Below, one piece after another: positions 11,613 through 21,821 of a stretch of DNA of 64,000 nucleotides. Origin of the DNA: Eledone cirrhosa (lineage: Eukaryota; Mollusca; Cephalopoda; Octopoda; Eledonidae); assembly GCA_964016885.1 (NCBI GenBank), contig OZ024740.1:299830617-299894616 (forward strand), in the 5' to 3' direction. Position numbers and translations under genes: made by a program. Numbering within the stretch: the stretch's first letter is position 1; every line of letters begins with the position of its first letter. The notes beneath the pieces are model-generated. The model was not told where the DNA came from. It did not search any database and saw only the letters and a program-made list of their open reading frames with translations.

Positions 11613-12245
11613 TATTCCTGCGGTCATTGCATGACAACAGACACAGATCTTATTCATCTGTCCAACATCAGCAGAGAGGTCACGTCGTTGAAAAGTCCTT
11701 GCTCTATCCCTAATGGTTTGTTGGCAAAGACGTTCAGTTCTCCTAGCGTCCGATTGATGATCTCTCATTCTTCTGTCTCTTTCCCTCTGTTCCGCCTGAC
11801 GCTCAGCTCTCCGACCATCCGATTCATGATCTCTCCTGCTTCTGTCTCTTTCCCTCTGTTCCGCCAGACGCTCAGCTCTCCGACCATCCGATTCATGATC
11901 TCTCCTGCTTCTGTCTCTTTGCCTCTGTTCCGCCAGACGCTCAGCTCTCCGACCATCCGATTCATGATCTCTTCTGCTTCTGTCTCTTTGCCTCTGTTCC
12001 GCCTGACGCTCAGCTCTTCAACCATCCGATTCATGATCTCTCCTGCTTCTGTCTCTTTCCCTCTGTTCCGCCAGACGCGCATCCCTTGCTTTATCAGTGT
12101 CATCGATCCTTCTATTCGCATGCCTGTCCCGATCTTGTTGGCGTTGACCACTATCTTGATCACCTTCTTCGGCTCTCCTTAGCCGTGCTTTCTTTCCACT
12201 ATCGATAGACCAACCAGATGTTTTCTTTCTTCCTCGTCGAGGCAT
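11613..12245 (-). pseudogene. Helitron N-terminal region with 23-residue repeats and CxxC motif
   Basis: Starts at an ATG (12245) reading MPRRGRKKTSGWSID, a basic start typical of animal Helitron proteins. It then passes through a charged Arg/Glu-rich segment of five 69-bp repeats (11733-12077) and ends with LSADVGQMNKICVCCHAM. That is the zinc-finger-like GxM..C..C block found at the start of the conserved Helitron region. A TGA in the first-read repeat copy (12018-12020) breaks the frame. Immediately after CCHAM (about 11623) the sequence jumps to the AEIPDP block in another frame. Confidence 0.82.
11733..12077 (-). repeat. Five tandem 69-bp repeats inside the Helitron coding region
   Basis: Units at 11733-11801, 11802-11870, 11871-11939, 11940-12008 and 12009-12077 are each exactly 69 bases, so each adds 23 codons in frame. 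The minus-strand product reads units such as RRAERLAEQRQRDRSRRDHE. The middle three are nearly identical, while the two outer copies are more diverged. The 12009-12077 copy has GGTTGA where others have GGTCGG, creating the stop. Confidence 0.97.
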
Positions 12246-12720
12246 TATTTAAGAATCGAAAATCGTATTCACCTTAGAAAAAATTCCTATTATCTCAACA
12301 AATATATTTTAAAAATCATCATTTAGAAATATTTCTAAATAATGAAAATATTATCTATTTAAACAACTCGTATTTTTCAAATCATATTCACTTAAAAAAT
12401 ACTTATTAATAATTAAAATATTATGTTTAAAGAAAGCTGAAATATATATACTCGGTGTACAAATAATTTGTATTTTTTAAGTCATTTTCACTTAAGAATA
12501 TATTTTAAATATGCCAAGAAATATTTTTTCCATCGTATTCACTTGAAAATAATTTTCAAAAAATGAAGATATTGTGTATGTAAATAAAGCTATTTGTGAA
12601 ATCAAATTGACTTTAAAATATTTCTACATAATTGAAATGTTCTTTTTATCAAAAGCAAAATATAAACACCTACTGTTTAACACCAACTGGTATTTTTCCG
12701 TGATATTAACTTAATTTTAA
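12246..12720 (-). other. AT-rich region with recurrent TTCACTTAAAA motif
   Basis: A motif close to CATATTCACTTAAAAAATA recurs near 12270, 12388, 12488, 12539 and 12608, each followed by AT-rich filler such as ATAATTTTCAAA. The same motif recurs twice at 30717-30775. It may be the Helitron 5' non-coding region or a degraded satellite; I cannot decide. Confidence 0.5.
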
Positions 12721-12871
12721 CTCTCCCCCCTATCCATAACGTTATTTCTTTCTCTCTCTTTCACAGTTCTACTGCCACCGTTTGTATCTGTATGTGTATG
12801 TGTGCCAGTGCATGTGTTTACGTACTTAGAGACGTGTGTGTATGTGTGTGTAACAGTACTTAAGTTAGAGA

Positions 12872-12935
12872 CATATATATATATATATATATATTTGTGT
12901 GTGTGTGCCTGCGTGTGTGTGCGTGTGTGTTTGTG
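12872..12935. repeat. (TA)n(TG)n microsatellite
   Basis: A TA block followed by a GTGT block with a few interruptions. Confidence 0.9.
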
Positions 12936-13060
12936 TAGGATACCTTCGTAAATAACCAAAACGGTGCATAATGGAAAAATAAGTGATATAACCCTGAAAT
13001 TGGGATAAAACAATTTTGACGTAAATCGACATAACCTATTTTCATCATTCGAGAAATATT
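12931..13060 (-). repeat. Interspersed repeat R1, inverted copy
   Basis: Read on the minus strand it gives GATTTACGTCAAAATTG, CCCAATTTCAGGG, CCATTATGCACCGTTTTGG and TTATTTACGAAGGTA, matching R1 copies at 13392-13530 and 311-460. It faces the plus-strand copies beginning at 13392, about 330 bases away. Confidence 0.65.
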
Positions 13061-13199
13061 TTTGATAATTATTAAAAAAAGATTTTTCAGTGATTTCTCA
13101 GTGAATATGATGGCAAAACTGCAAGTTGTTTGTACTTCAAGTATCTATATTTGAGGTTTCTTTAAACAGACGATATTTTCAATAAAAGTTAAGGACGCT

Positions 13200-13285
13200 G
13201 TCTCTTTCCCTATCTGTCACCCCCCTCTCTCTCACCCTCACTCTTTCTTTCTCTCTCTCACCCCTCTCTGTCTCTCTTACCTACA
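13200..13285 (+). repeat. Pyrimidine-rich CT microsatellite
   Basis: Degenerate CTCTCT/CCCCTCTC runs. Nothing coding. Confidence 0.8.
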
Positions 13286-13391
13286 GAATGGACAACCAAA
13301 AAACAAACGGATTATTTCTTTCGATATTCATTATAAAATAAGATAAATTGAGTTTAGATGAATTCCTTGCTATTTTTTGAAAATTGAAAAT

Positions 13392-13530
13392 ATTTTCCAT
13401 GTGCGATTTACGCGAAACTTGTTTTATTCAGCGTATTTTCTCATTATGTAATGTTTTGGCTATTTACGAAATTATGTTAATTTCGAGGTATTTTCCAAGT
13501 ATGCACCGTTGTGGCTATTTACGAAGATAC
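13392..13530 (+). repeat. Interspersed repeat R1, copy 3a
   Basis: Contains TTTACGCGAAACTTGTTTTA, TCATTATGTAATGTTTTGGC, and TATTTACGAA twice, the second time after ATGCACCGTTGTGGC. The duplicated end suggests two partial R1 units fused here. Confidence 0.6.
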
Positions 13531-13540
13531 CACCAAAACC

Positions 13541-13720
13541 CGCGAATCTCGGGAAACCGGGGTCAGAATTTCGCGAAACTTGTTTTATTCAATTTGTATT
13601 CCCATTTCAGATGCAACTTGCTTTCAAAGTATTTACCCATTAGGCGCTCTTTTGGCTGTATTACATAACAGACAAGCAAGCAAGCAAGCATGCAAGATCA
13701 GAGTTTTAGTAGTATATAAA
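13541..13720 (+). repeat. Interspersed repeat R1, copy 3b
   Basis: The best-preserved R1 copy: CGCGAAACTTGTTTTATTC, CCCATTTCAGATGCAACTTG, TTTCAAAGTATTTACCCATT, TTTTGGCTGTATTACAT, a CAAG tetranucleotide expansion (13672-13694) and AGTAGTATATAAA. Confidence 0.75.
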
Positions 13721-14261
13721 TCTGGCACTACCTGAATACGTAATATATATTTTTCTACGATTTTGGTATATTCATAAGATATTTCCTGTATTGAAGTAGC
13801 ATAAAACAACATCAGATCCAAGTATCTGTTGTCAAACCATGAGTTTTTCATGCTGAGTTTCTATACTTTTTGCATAATGCATTATTGTTCTATTGCTTCT
13901 TTCTCCAGTTCCCAATGACAAGATTGTTGAGGTCACGATATGCGCGCTCCTTACTTGAGCTTCACATAGCTGATTTCGATTGAGAGAGAGAAAGCGTTTA
14001 GGAGAATCCGATGCAATGTTAGACTAGCATATAATTTATCAACTCCAAAGGAAGCAAGACAAAGTCGATTTCGTAATGACCCGGAATGAATATTTGAAAA
14101 TCATTCTATCCGACGCTTGCAATTCGCCGCCTATTCCTGTTGTAATACACAAGGCACAATCCATTATTTTTCTTGTGTTCCGGACACAGCACAGCCGACC
14201 AAATATTGAAATTCCTGCATGCTTTCGAGAAATCGTGGGAATATTGCCAATATGTATAGTC
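13721..14261. other. No recognisable feature
   Basis: Unique-looking sequence upstream of the RTE-like LINE. Frames at 14039-14287 (minus) and 14076-14279 (plus) overlap antisense and show no domain. Confidence 0.5.
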
Positions 14262-15340
14262 TTGTTTTGTCCACATTGAAGAAGCATATGACCGCGTTCC
14301 TCAGTACCTGCTGTGGAAGGCTCTGCAGGAGTATGTGGTCTATGGTCAGCTTCTTAATGCCAATAGTGTATACTGTCACCTCCCCCTTCATTATTTACAT
14401 GAACAGGATTGACTTGCGCAGCTGGGTTGGAAGTGGTATCAGGACAGGTGGGCGTAAAATCAGCTGGCTGGAAATTACAGACGGCTTGGTGTTACTCAGA
14501 GGGTGATTTCCGACATGTCCATTATTGGTTTGATGCTGAGAGCTGCTGTATTGCTGGAATGAAAACCAGTGCTACGAAAACTGACACTCTCGTCCTAACA
14601 AGGAAGCCTGCGTAGTGCGCTCTACATGTGAATAGAATTCCATTGAAGCAGGTGGAGAATGTCAAGTAACTCGTGTATGTATTCACGAGAGATGGATGAC
14701 AGGAAGCTGAATTAAGTGGTAGAATTGAAGAGGCTAGTGTAGTAACGCGCCAGCTTCAACAAGTGGGGTAGACGTAAAAGTGAATCTCGATATTTTCAAT
14801 TCGGTATTTGTGCCAACCGTTACCTATAGACATGTATATTGTGTAATGTCCGAACGATTACGATCACGAATACAAGCGGCCGCAGTGGGGTTCTTCCGAA
14901 GAGTCTTTGGAGCAACGTTACTCGATAGAGTGCATAGCTCATAGATGAAAGGGTCACTACACGTAGAGCCGCTACTTCTACGAATTAAGAAATGACAGCC
15001 CCGATACTAAGGGCATGTGTTCTGAGATGCTCACGAAAGCATAGCTGTACACATGTTTACGGGTATGACAAATGGACAGAAGACCCAGGGGCAGACCACG
15101 AGCAAGATGGTCGGATAACATAAATGAGCTTGGCTGGTCACGATTGGGAATCCAACCGGATCAGATGGAGATGGTTGCTTCTCACAGAAACCGCTGGAAG
15201 GATTGTTTGTGGGCGAAGAAGAAGTAGAAGAAGAAGAAGAAGAAGAAGAAGAAGAAGAAGAAGAAGAAGAAGAAGAAGAAGAAGAAGAAGAAGAAGAAGA
15301 AGAAGAAGAAGAAGAAGAAGAAGAAGAAGAAGAAGAAGAA
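14262..15340 (+). mobile_element. RTE-like LINE 3' end with (GAA)n tail, decayed
   Basis: The plus strand, with frameshifts, reads a reverse-transcriptase and C-terminal segment of a non-LTR retrotransposon. IEEAYDRVPQYLLWKALQEY near 14276-14330 is RT motif A. Then come GMKTSATKTDTLVLTRKPA (14560-14613), LHVNRIPLKQVENVK, and near the end RRPRGRPRARWSDNINELGW with LGIQPDQ. The motif C (YADD) region is degraded. The copy is 5'-truncated within the RT and ends in (GAA)n at 15215-15340. A short-tandem 3' tail instead of poly(A) is typical of RTE-clade elements, but the clade call is from motif memory. Confidence 0.82.
15215..15340 (+). repeat. (GAA)n tail of the LINE
   Basis: About 125 bases of AGA/GAA trinucleotide beginning directly after the last LINE codons (WAKKK...). 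The arginine-rich open frame across it is an artefact. Confidence 0.95.
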
Positions 15341-16040
15341 TGTCTCTAGAATAATGTCTCTAATGACTAAATAGTCACCAAAACTAAACTTGTACTTCAG
15401 CCAAAGTAAGCCGGATGATTACAATCATCTTCAAAACTGTGTTGCGTCTTTGTCACGACAGCATAAGAGAAAACAAGGAAATCACAAGCGCATTGTCATA
15501 GGAAGGCCGCCAGTGGCACACAGCAACAACTACAAAATATCTTTAACACTTTGAATAGCTACTCAGATCGAAACCGGTTACTGAAAATGTTTTGCAAACG
15601 AAACTTGCACACACATATACATATATCCGCATTTATATAGTCATCTGTCTATGCATGTGCATGTATGTATTGGTGTACTTCTCTATTATATACGCAGATT
15701 TGTCGCTTCCAATGTTTTAAAATTGATAAAAATAGTTTGAGAATATCTACGTGTTACCACCTTCAGCCATTCCCTCACTTTATTTAATTTTATGTCTACT
15801 GAATACAAAATCTTCCAGTATATGTATTCAGCAAACATTTAACAATACTTTCTGTTGTATTTCAAATATCAATAAGATATATGTCCCTCCATACATTTTT
15901 GCGTCCATCAAATCATCCAATTTTTTCATTATAGCGTTCGATCGATCGATCAATCGATCCTATCAGTCACCATTTCATACAAATATCTGTTCTTCTATTC
16001 CTCTGCGAAGTAATTTGTTTATGTACATGCACGCACCCCC
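15341..16040. other. No recognisable feature
   Basis: Anonymous AT-rich sequence between the LINE tail and a large TA-rich block. A GATC-rich short stretch (CGATCGATCGATCAATCGAT) lies near 15939-15958. Confidence 0.5.
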
Positions 16041-16545
<505 letters not shown>

Positions 16546-16984
16546 TTATATATCTCTAAAACGATTTATTTTTCTGCTGCTTTTTTCCCATCCCTTCAAT
16601 ACAAAGTGATATTTTCATTGCTTCCGTCTAAGTACTGAGATTCTAGTTATTAGTTTGCTCAGAATAGTGGAAAGTTTCATATTTACTATGTGGTTGGTAT
16701 CAGTAGATACATGGATGGTCAGGTTTCTGTTTTGGTATATATTTGGATTTGGGTTTTATCTGTGAAGATTCACAGGCCGAAATAATATAAGCACAAATCT
16801 GTCTGTGTCTGAAATTATTACTTGCTACTTATATTTCAGCGTAATCGTATTGTAAACTGTTGGTCTGTACATATGAAAACCAGATTTTATACATACATTT
16901 ATGTATGCCCAACACCTCTCCACGCTCACTTACTCAAATAATGACAAAATATGTCTTTGATATTCTGTAATTCCAAATCGGGTT
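16546..16984. other. No recognisable feature
   Basis: Anonymous sequence between the TA block and the minus-strand LINE tail. Confidence 0.5.
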
Positions 16985-17345
16985 ACATATTTCTTCTTCT
17001 TCTTCTTCTTCTTCTTCTTCTTCTTCTTCTTCTTCTTCTTCTTCTTGGAAAGTCGTCTGTGACAGAGTCCTAAAACACTCTTTCCAGTGGGTTCTGTCAG
17101 AAGCAAAAGTCTCCTATTGATCCGGCTGGATCCCCACACAAACCAGGTCGAGCGTATGGATGTAATCCAACCATCTTCCCTGGGCTAGACACATATTCTC
17201 CTGCCGGCTTGTTTCGCCAGTAAAATATGCTGAGCTATTCTTTCCCGAGACATTCTAATCACATATCCGTAGTATCGGAGATGCAATTTCTCAATTTTGA
17301 GTAGTTGCGAATCTAAGTGGAGCGACTCTGATCTCTGAGTTACGC
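16985..17345 (-). mobile_element. RTE-like LINE 3' fragment with (GAA)n tail, minus strand
   Basis: The (CTT)n at 16992-17045 is a (GAA)n tail on the minus strand. Upstream of it (higher coordinates) the minus strand reads YYGYVIRMSRERIAQHILLA (near 17200-17275), then RRICV and, across a frameshift, LDYIHT and CVGIQPDQ. This is the conserved GHV.RM / G.P..RW / LGI.PD end also seen at 15060-15200. Only the last ~100 codons remain. It is in opposite orientation to the copy at 14262-15340. Confidence 0.8.
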
Positions 17346-17394
17346 ACTATCGACAATCCATCGACTTTCGTCAAATTGGACCGAGGAAACAATG

Positions 17395-17575
17395 TTTCCG
17401 TTGGTCTTTCCAATTGCTAATACTATCTATCGGTTGCAACTCCAGGTAGAAAGAGCAACGGGAAATAAAATATCTATCTCAAGGACATAACGTATCTACC
17501 GGTCCAGGAATTGAACTGCCAACCCCACGATTGCGAATCCAATTCCCTTACCACTCAGCCACGCGCCTTCACTAT
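17395..17575 (-). mobile_element. SINE of a second, Leu/Ser-tRNA-like family
   Basis: The minus strand starts with a tRNA-like head, GCGCGTGGCTGAGTGGTAAG (A box region). About 30 bases on it has GGCAGTTCAATTCCTGGAC, a B-box-like GTTCAATTCC. The body then reads TCCTTGAGATAGATATTTTA and CCGTTGCTC, matching the layout of a second cephalopod SINE family. The head does not fold as an intact tRNA with an acceptor stem, so it is not a tRNA gene. Confidence 0.72.
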
Positions 17576-17671
17576 ATCGAGCAACATTAATCCAAAAACC
17601 CACCAAAGGATACCCATTTCAACCCCTTGTCTTCGAGGTCGTATTCCTTCGGTCATTATTCATGATCTATA

Positions 17672-17864
17672 ACTATGGAAGGTGGATTAGCAGTATCGGT
17701 AGAGGGTTGGACGCCATGCTTTGACGCATTGAGTTACGGCCCTTGCCATTCTGAGTTCAAATCCCGCCGAGGTTGACTTTGCCTTTCATCCTTACGGGCT
17801 CGATAAAATAAAGTACCAGTAATACACTGGAGTAATAGCTGGCCTTGTGCTAAAAGTAGAAACA
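17672..17864 (+). mobile_element. Full-length tRNA-derived SINE with 17-bp target-site duplications
   Basis: The head contains the A-box-like TTAGCAGTATCGGTAGAGG and a B-box-like GAGTTCAAATCCC about 70 bases on, the RNA polymerase III internal promoter of a tRNA-derived SINE. The body (TTGACTTTGCCTTTCATCC, AAAATAAAGTACCAGTAAT) and 3' tail (GGCCTTGTGC, AAAGTAGAAACA) follow. The 17-mer ATTATTCATGATCTATA flanks it at 17655-17671 and 17865-17881, so both insertion ends are defined. The SINE tail overlaps the ATTATT of the duplication. A relatively recent copy. Confidence 0.95.
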
Positions 17865-17881
17865 ATTATTCATGATCTATA

Positions 17882-18680
17882 GCCATAGTTAAGGGTCTTC
17901 ACGAATACTGTAAAGATTGCCATTTTTACTTTACACCTATCTCTCTATTCCGCATGACTTAGAAAGGTAAATGTAAACAATTTCTCTCTCAATTTGAATT
18001 CATTTCTATGTATTCCTATTCTGATACCATCTCTCACTGTTAACGTGTTTGTTTTGTTATGTGTGTGTTTTAAGTCGTGAAAGTGTTTGTTAGTTAGATG
18101 CATATTTATAATTGTAATGTTTCAATAATTCTCACTACTTCTCTCTCTTTCGTTCTATATGATCTTTTCTTCATAAATATCATATTCATATATTTCTTTG
18201 TCTCTTTCTTTCTTTGTAATGGTGTGTGCGTGCTAAATCTTCGGTGTCCATCTGATCCATTTATAATATATTATAAATTCTTTCTTTTATATACTTAGTG
18301 TATGTATCTTTTGTGTAAATTCAAATTCTTCCCACTCACTTTCTCGTCGTGATTATATAAGTTATTGATATATGCCACTTTTCTCCCTTTACAAGGGCTT
18401 ATCATTTGATATTTTGTTGCTTGAGGCAAAGTTTTCTTTACGTGGTGTAATATTTTGATATATTGTGTAGTAGCTTGTGTCTGTTATCAGTTTGACTATA
18501 CCTAGTGCATGTATTTGCCTTGTGGAATCTATTTTTGGTGATGCCTTGAGTTTCTTATTGAAAACGTTTCAGCGTTCCTCTATGGAAATTTTAAAAGCAC
18601 ATTTTATATTACATATTGAATCTTGTGTACGTGCTACTGTATAGCATGTGATAACAATTTAATTGTCTTAATATTAATAA
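17882..18680. other. No recognisable feature
   Basis: AT-rich sequence between two SINEs. The 66-codon frame at 18098-18298 is hydrophobic low-complexity without a recognised motif. Confidence 0.5.
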
Positions 18681-18681
18681 T

Positions 18682-18865
18682 TGTTTCTACTTTAGGCACA
18701 AGGCCAGCAATTACCAGTGCATTACTGGTACTTTATTTTATCGACCCCGTAAGGATGAAAGGCAAAGTCAACCTCGGCGGGATTTGAACTCAGATGGTAA
18801 AGGGACGTAACTATGCTGGAAAGCATGGCGTCCGACCCTCTACCGATACTGCCAATCCACCGCCC
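18682..18865 (-). mobile_element. Full-length tRNA-derived SINE with 10-bp duplications
   Basis: Minus-strand copy of the same family as 17672-17864, with an intact head (GGTGGATTGGCAGTATCGG, GTCGGACGCCATGC) and body. The bases TATTAATAAT flank it at 18672-18681 and 18866-18875. It lies about 40 bases from a 232-bp pure (TA)n. Confidence 0.95.
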
Positions 18866-18911
18866 TATTAATAATATTATCTCACCACTACTTATGTTAA
18901 TCTTCAAAAGG

Positions 18912-19148
<237 letters not shown>

Positions 19149-19219
19149 CACACACACATACGAACGCACACACAGATCCACACACAACATTTCACACAGA
19201 CACACACACATAAATATAA

Positions 19220-19258
<39 letters not shown>

Positions 19259-19260
<2 letters not shown>

Positions 19261-19515
19261 ATGATATACACCTATTATTCGTGCACGTTGCCTTTGTTTT
19301 ATTACCAATTAAATGTAACCAGCCAAGTTCGCACACTATGAAAATGGGCATTTTCATCTAATGTTTTGTATTTGCTATATGTAAATAAGCATATCCAGCA
19401 AATGACCATAATGCAACATTTTATATTGTTCCCACACTATTTCCCAGCCCGTATTGATTGTGTGAGTGTCATCGATGAAAGATTAACACATCTTGAAACA
19501 GCACTGTCCGACTTC
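19259..19515. other. No recognisable feature
   Basis: Anonymous sequence. The 77-codon plus frame 19366-19599 overlaps antisense the FLYWCH fragment and has no motif. Confidence 0.5.
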
Positions 19516-19869
19516 CTAAAACGGTGTTGGCAAATTTGTGATATATTGACAGAGAAAATTAACAATTTTTCGTTGCGAAAAATTACTTTTCCTCGATAGC
19601 GAGCCTAACCATATGATGATACGACCTTTGCATTTGTCTTCAGTACAACGCCAAGACTCTTTTCCATTTCTAAGTTTTCTATCTAAACGATAGCAGAATC
19701 CATTTAATAAAATGTGCTCCCTTTTTTCTCTGATAATATTCGCTCCATAGGGCTCGGTTTTAGTCTTAACTTGGTAAATGTTTGTAACTAACTGGATTCC
19801 TAAAAAGGAAGTACCACAAATAATGTGTGTGTGTGAAGAACTTTCTCGCTGAATCGCGGTCTTCTTCAA
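19516..19869 (-). pseudogene. FLYWCH-type zinc-finger fragment
   Basis: A 117-codon minus frame contains, at residues about 40-88 (19606-19752), a stretch resembling the FLYWCH finger: ILLNGFCYRLDRKLRNGKES followed by WRCTEDKCKGRI. The aromatic-Y-R, WRC and C-x4-C spacing fit. The terminal His of the finger is not seen in this frame, which continues as IIIWLGS, so the end is probably frameshifted. FLYWCH fingers in invertebrate genomes often sit at the N-terminus of Mutator-like transposases. No transposase follows here and there is no sign of introns or a promoter, so I read it as a transposon or retrocopy fragment. Confidence 0.55.
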
Positions 19870-19938
19870 ACTGATTTGTATGTGCTGTGTGGTTCTATAT
19901 AAATGGATTTGGTGTGTGTGTGGCTGGGTGGAGTTTTA

Positions 19939-20000
19939 ATATGTGTAGGAATGGGGGAGTGTTGAAACCGATTGGTGGTAGTAGTGAGTTGAGATAGCGA
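19939..20000 (-). repeat. Half unit of the 20311-20545 hairpin element
   Basis: Matches the right arm of that element in direct orientation (ATATGTGTAGGAATGGGGGA to GAGTTGAGATAGCGA). It lies about 310 bases upstream of the complete hairpin. Confidence 0.8.
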
Positions 20001-20283
20001 GTGGAAAATCCTTTATTCTGTTTTCCTACTGATAAACTAACTACACACCCACACACGCACGTGCACACACACACACACACACACACAAATTCGTTTTTGG
20101 TACTAAAAATTGCTAGGGACACATTCTTTTGAACAAAAGAATCCAAGCTTAAGTGACCCAAACAAATTGTACCCCTAACGCGCTGCTCACAAACACACCT
20201 TCTATAAACATTCTTCTTGAACAAAAGAATTCTAAAATTGACCAAAACACATCACACCTGCTGTATATATATTTTTTTTTCTT

Positions 20284-20300
20284 CCCCCCCCCCCCCCCCC
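20284..20300 (+). repeat. Poly(C) run
   Basis: About 17 consecutive C preceded by a T run, directly before the left arm of the hairpin element. Confidence 0.95.
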
Positions 20301-20310
20301 AACACCTCAC

Positions 20311-20545
20311 TCGCTATCTCAACTCACTACTACCACCAACCGCTTTCAATACCTACATATTTCTCTTAAGAAAACACTTTGGTTAAGAATTTCATCTCAA
20401 GCTCTCTTCAAAGGTTTACAATTTGAAATTTTTAAAGACAGCTTGAGATGAAATTCTTACGCAAAGTTTTTTCTTAAGAGAAATATGTGTAGGAATGGGG
20501 GAGTGATTGAAAGCGGTTGGAGGTAGTAGTGAGTTGAGATAGCGA
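20311..20545. mobile_element. Foldback/MITE-like hairpin element, ~105-bp arms
   Basis: The left arm (20311-20412) begins TCGCTATCTCAACTCACTAC; the right arm ends with its reverse complement at 20545. Arms remain complementary through TATTTCTCTTAAGAAAA and AAGAATTTCATCTCAAGCT to a short centre near 20420-20435. A 12-base length difference occurs where the right arm has an extra CACTCCCCCATTC-like piece. No coding capacity. No clear duplication is visible because it is bordered by poly(C) and (TG)n. Confidence 0.8.
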
Positions 20546-20597
<52 letters not shown>

Positions 20598-20610
20598 TTA
20601 TATATCGTTT

Positions 20611-20747
20611 TGCGTTGTCCTTGCGCTGAATTGTTGTTGCGCTAAATTGTCATGCGCTGAATTGTCGTTGCGCTAAATTGTCGTTGCGCTAAATTGTCAT
20701 GCGCTGAATTGTCGGTGCTGAGTTGTCCTGCGCGGAATTGTCGGTTC
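20611..20747 (+). repeat. Minisatellite with 15-16-bp units
   Basis: About nine units of GCGCTGAATTGTCGTT or GCGCTAAATTGTCAT stand head to tail (for example at 20639, 20654, 20670, 20686 and 20701). The last units drift to GTGCTGAGTTGTCCT and GCGCGGAATTGTCGG. Bordered by TA-rich sequence on both sides. Confidence 0.93.
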
Positions 20748-21510
20748 ACGATATATATATATATACCTGTTAATAGAATTGTGTTCATTCGTCATTGAAC
20801 CGACGTGGTATGAGAAATTGTTACTGCATGCATGCGTAAATAATGGAATACACGGACAACCAGGGAAGGGTTGCTCCAACAGGAGTGAGAAGGATCTGGA
20901 TTTGGGATGTTGGATAGAAATACAATTTATATATCGATAACCCAGTTGGTAATTTTCTTTTGGGTTAAGAAAATGTATATTATTAATTGTATGCAGTTTT
21001 TTAAAATATTGGTTAATAAATCAGGATAATAGAGCTAAGATTTGAGAGCACGTGATGAAAAATAGAACTAAATTTACCGTAAAGGGTGATATATACGTGG
21101 ATGAAATAAATCGAGTATGCTAAAATAACTGAGGAAAATTTAATATTTTAATCTATAATTTTAATTCATAATTGAATTGTTTTTTTTTTATTTCAATAAA
21201 GTGAAATAACAGGAATCATTATTAATTAGAACATTTTGAATGCATTCAAACAAATTAATTCCATGTAAATGATCAATCAAGCACCTAGTCTAGAGAGGAG
21301 GGTCTAATTTCTAATTTGACGCAATTTAACCTTTCATAATTACGGCAACCTAGGAGTTCCTAAGTAATTTCCAATTCTATGAGATCGGTGCAATGAATCA
21401 CTAGGAGCATAGCTATATTACACCGACCGACTTTCATTGTGTATCCTACAAAATAGTATTCCTAACTATTTCTACATGTTGATTCGTAGTAATTGATTAA
21501 AATCTAATAT
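20748..21510. other. Mostly anonymous sequence
   Basis: Contains a 75-base segment (20851-20925) that resembles 26104-26178; the rest is AT-rich with no recognisable feature. Confidence 0.5.
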
Positions 21511-21524
21511 ATATAAATATATAT

Positions 21525-21525
21525 A

Positions 21526-21585
<60 letters not shown>

Positions 21586-21663
21586 CGCGTGCGTTTGTGT
21601 GTGTGTATATACATATATATATGTGTTTGTGTGTGTGTGTCTGTGTGCGGGGGGGGTGTATGC

Positions 21664-21744
<81 letters not shown>

Positions 21745-21747
21745 TGG
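21525..21747. repeat. Compound (TG)n/(TA)n microsatellite with a G run
   Basis: TG and TA blocks interrupted by CTGTGTGCGGGGGGGTG near 21640-21658. Several overlapping VCVC frames are artefacts. Confidence 0.97.
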
Positions 21748-21821
21748 TTGACACCTGAGAGAAAAGAGTTCTGAATACCGAAGTAAAGTTTTTATGTTAT
21801 TATGGCTAATTAACGAATCAT

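Larger units (their letters stand above)
8974..12245 (-). mobile_element. Decayed autonomous Helitron (Rep-helicase), internally deleted
   Basis: The minus strand reads, in order, a charged repeat-bearing N-terminus, a CxxC motif, the C-terminal half of the Helitron Rep domain and a PIF1-type helicase with motifs down to the HGQL...R box. This is the layout of the single large Helitron protein, which replicates by a rolling-circle mechanism. The element carries a few stops and frameshifts and lacks the HUH nuclease core. The usual Helitron ends (5' TC, 3' hairpin plus CTRR) were not identified: downstream (below 8974) is AT-rich, and upstream (12246 onward) is an AT-rich region with a recurring TTCACTTAAAA motif. 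Confidence 0.9.

Noticed and set aside
11631..12182. 183-codon plus-strand frame with internal repeats
   Set aside because: Antisense shadow of the 69-bp repeats in the Helitron N-terminus. The repeat length, a multiple of three, keeps all frames open.
15124..15354. Arginine-rich 76-codon frame
   Set aside because: Translation of the (GAA)n tail of an RTE-like LINE in another frame.
17500..17575. Possible tRNA gene (minus) with A- and B-box-like sequences
   Set aside because: No closed acceptor stem or convincing anticodon arm, and it is followed by a SINE body; a SINE head fits better.
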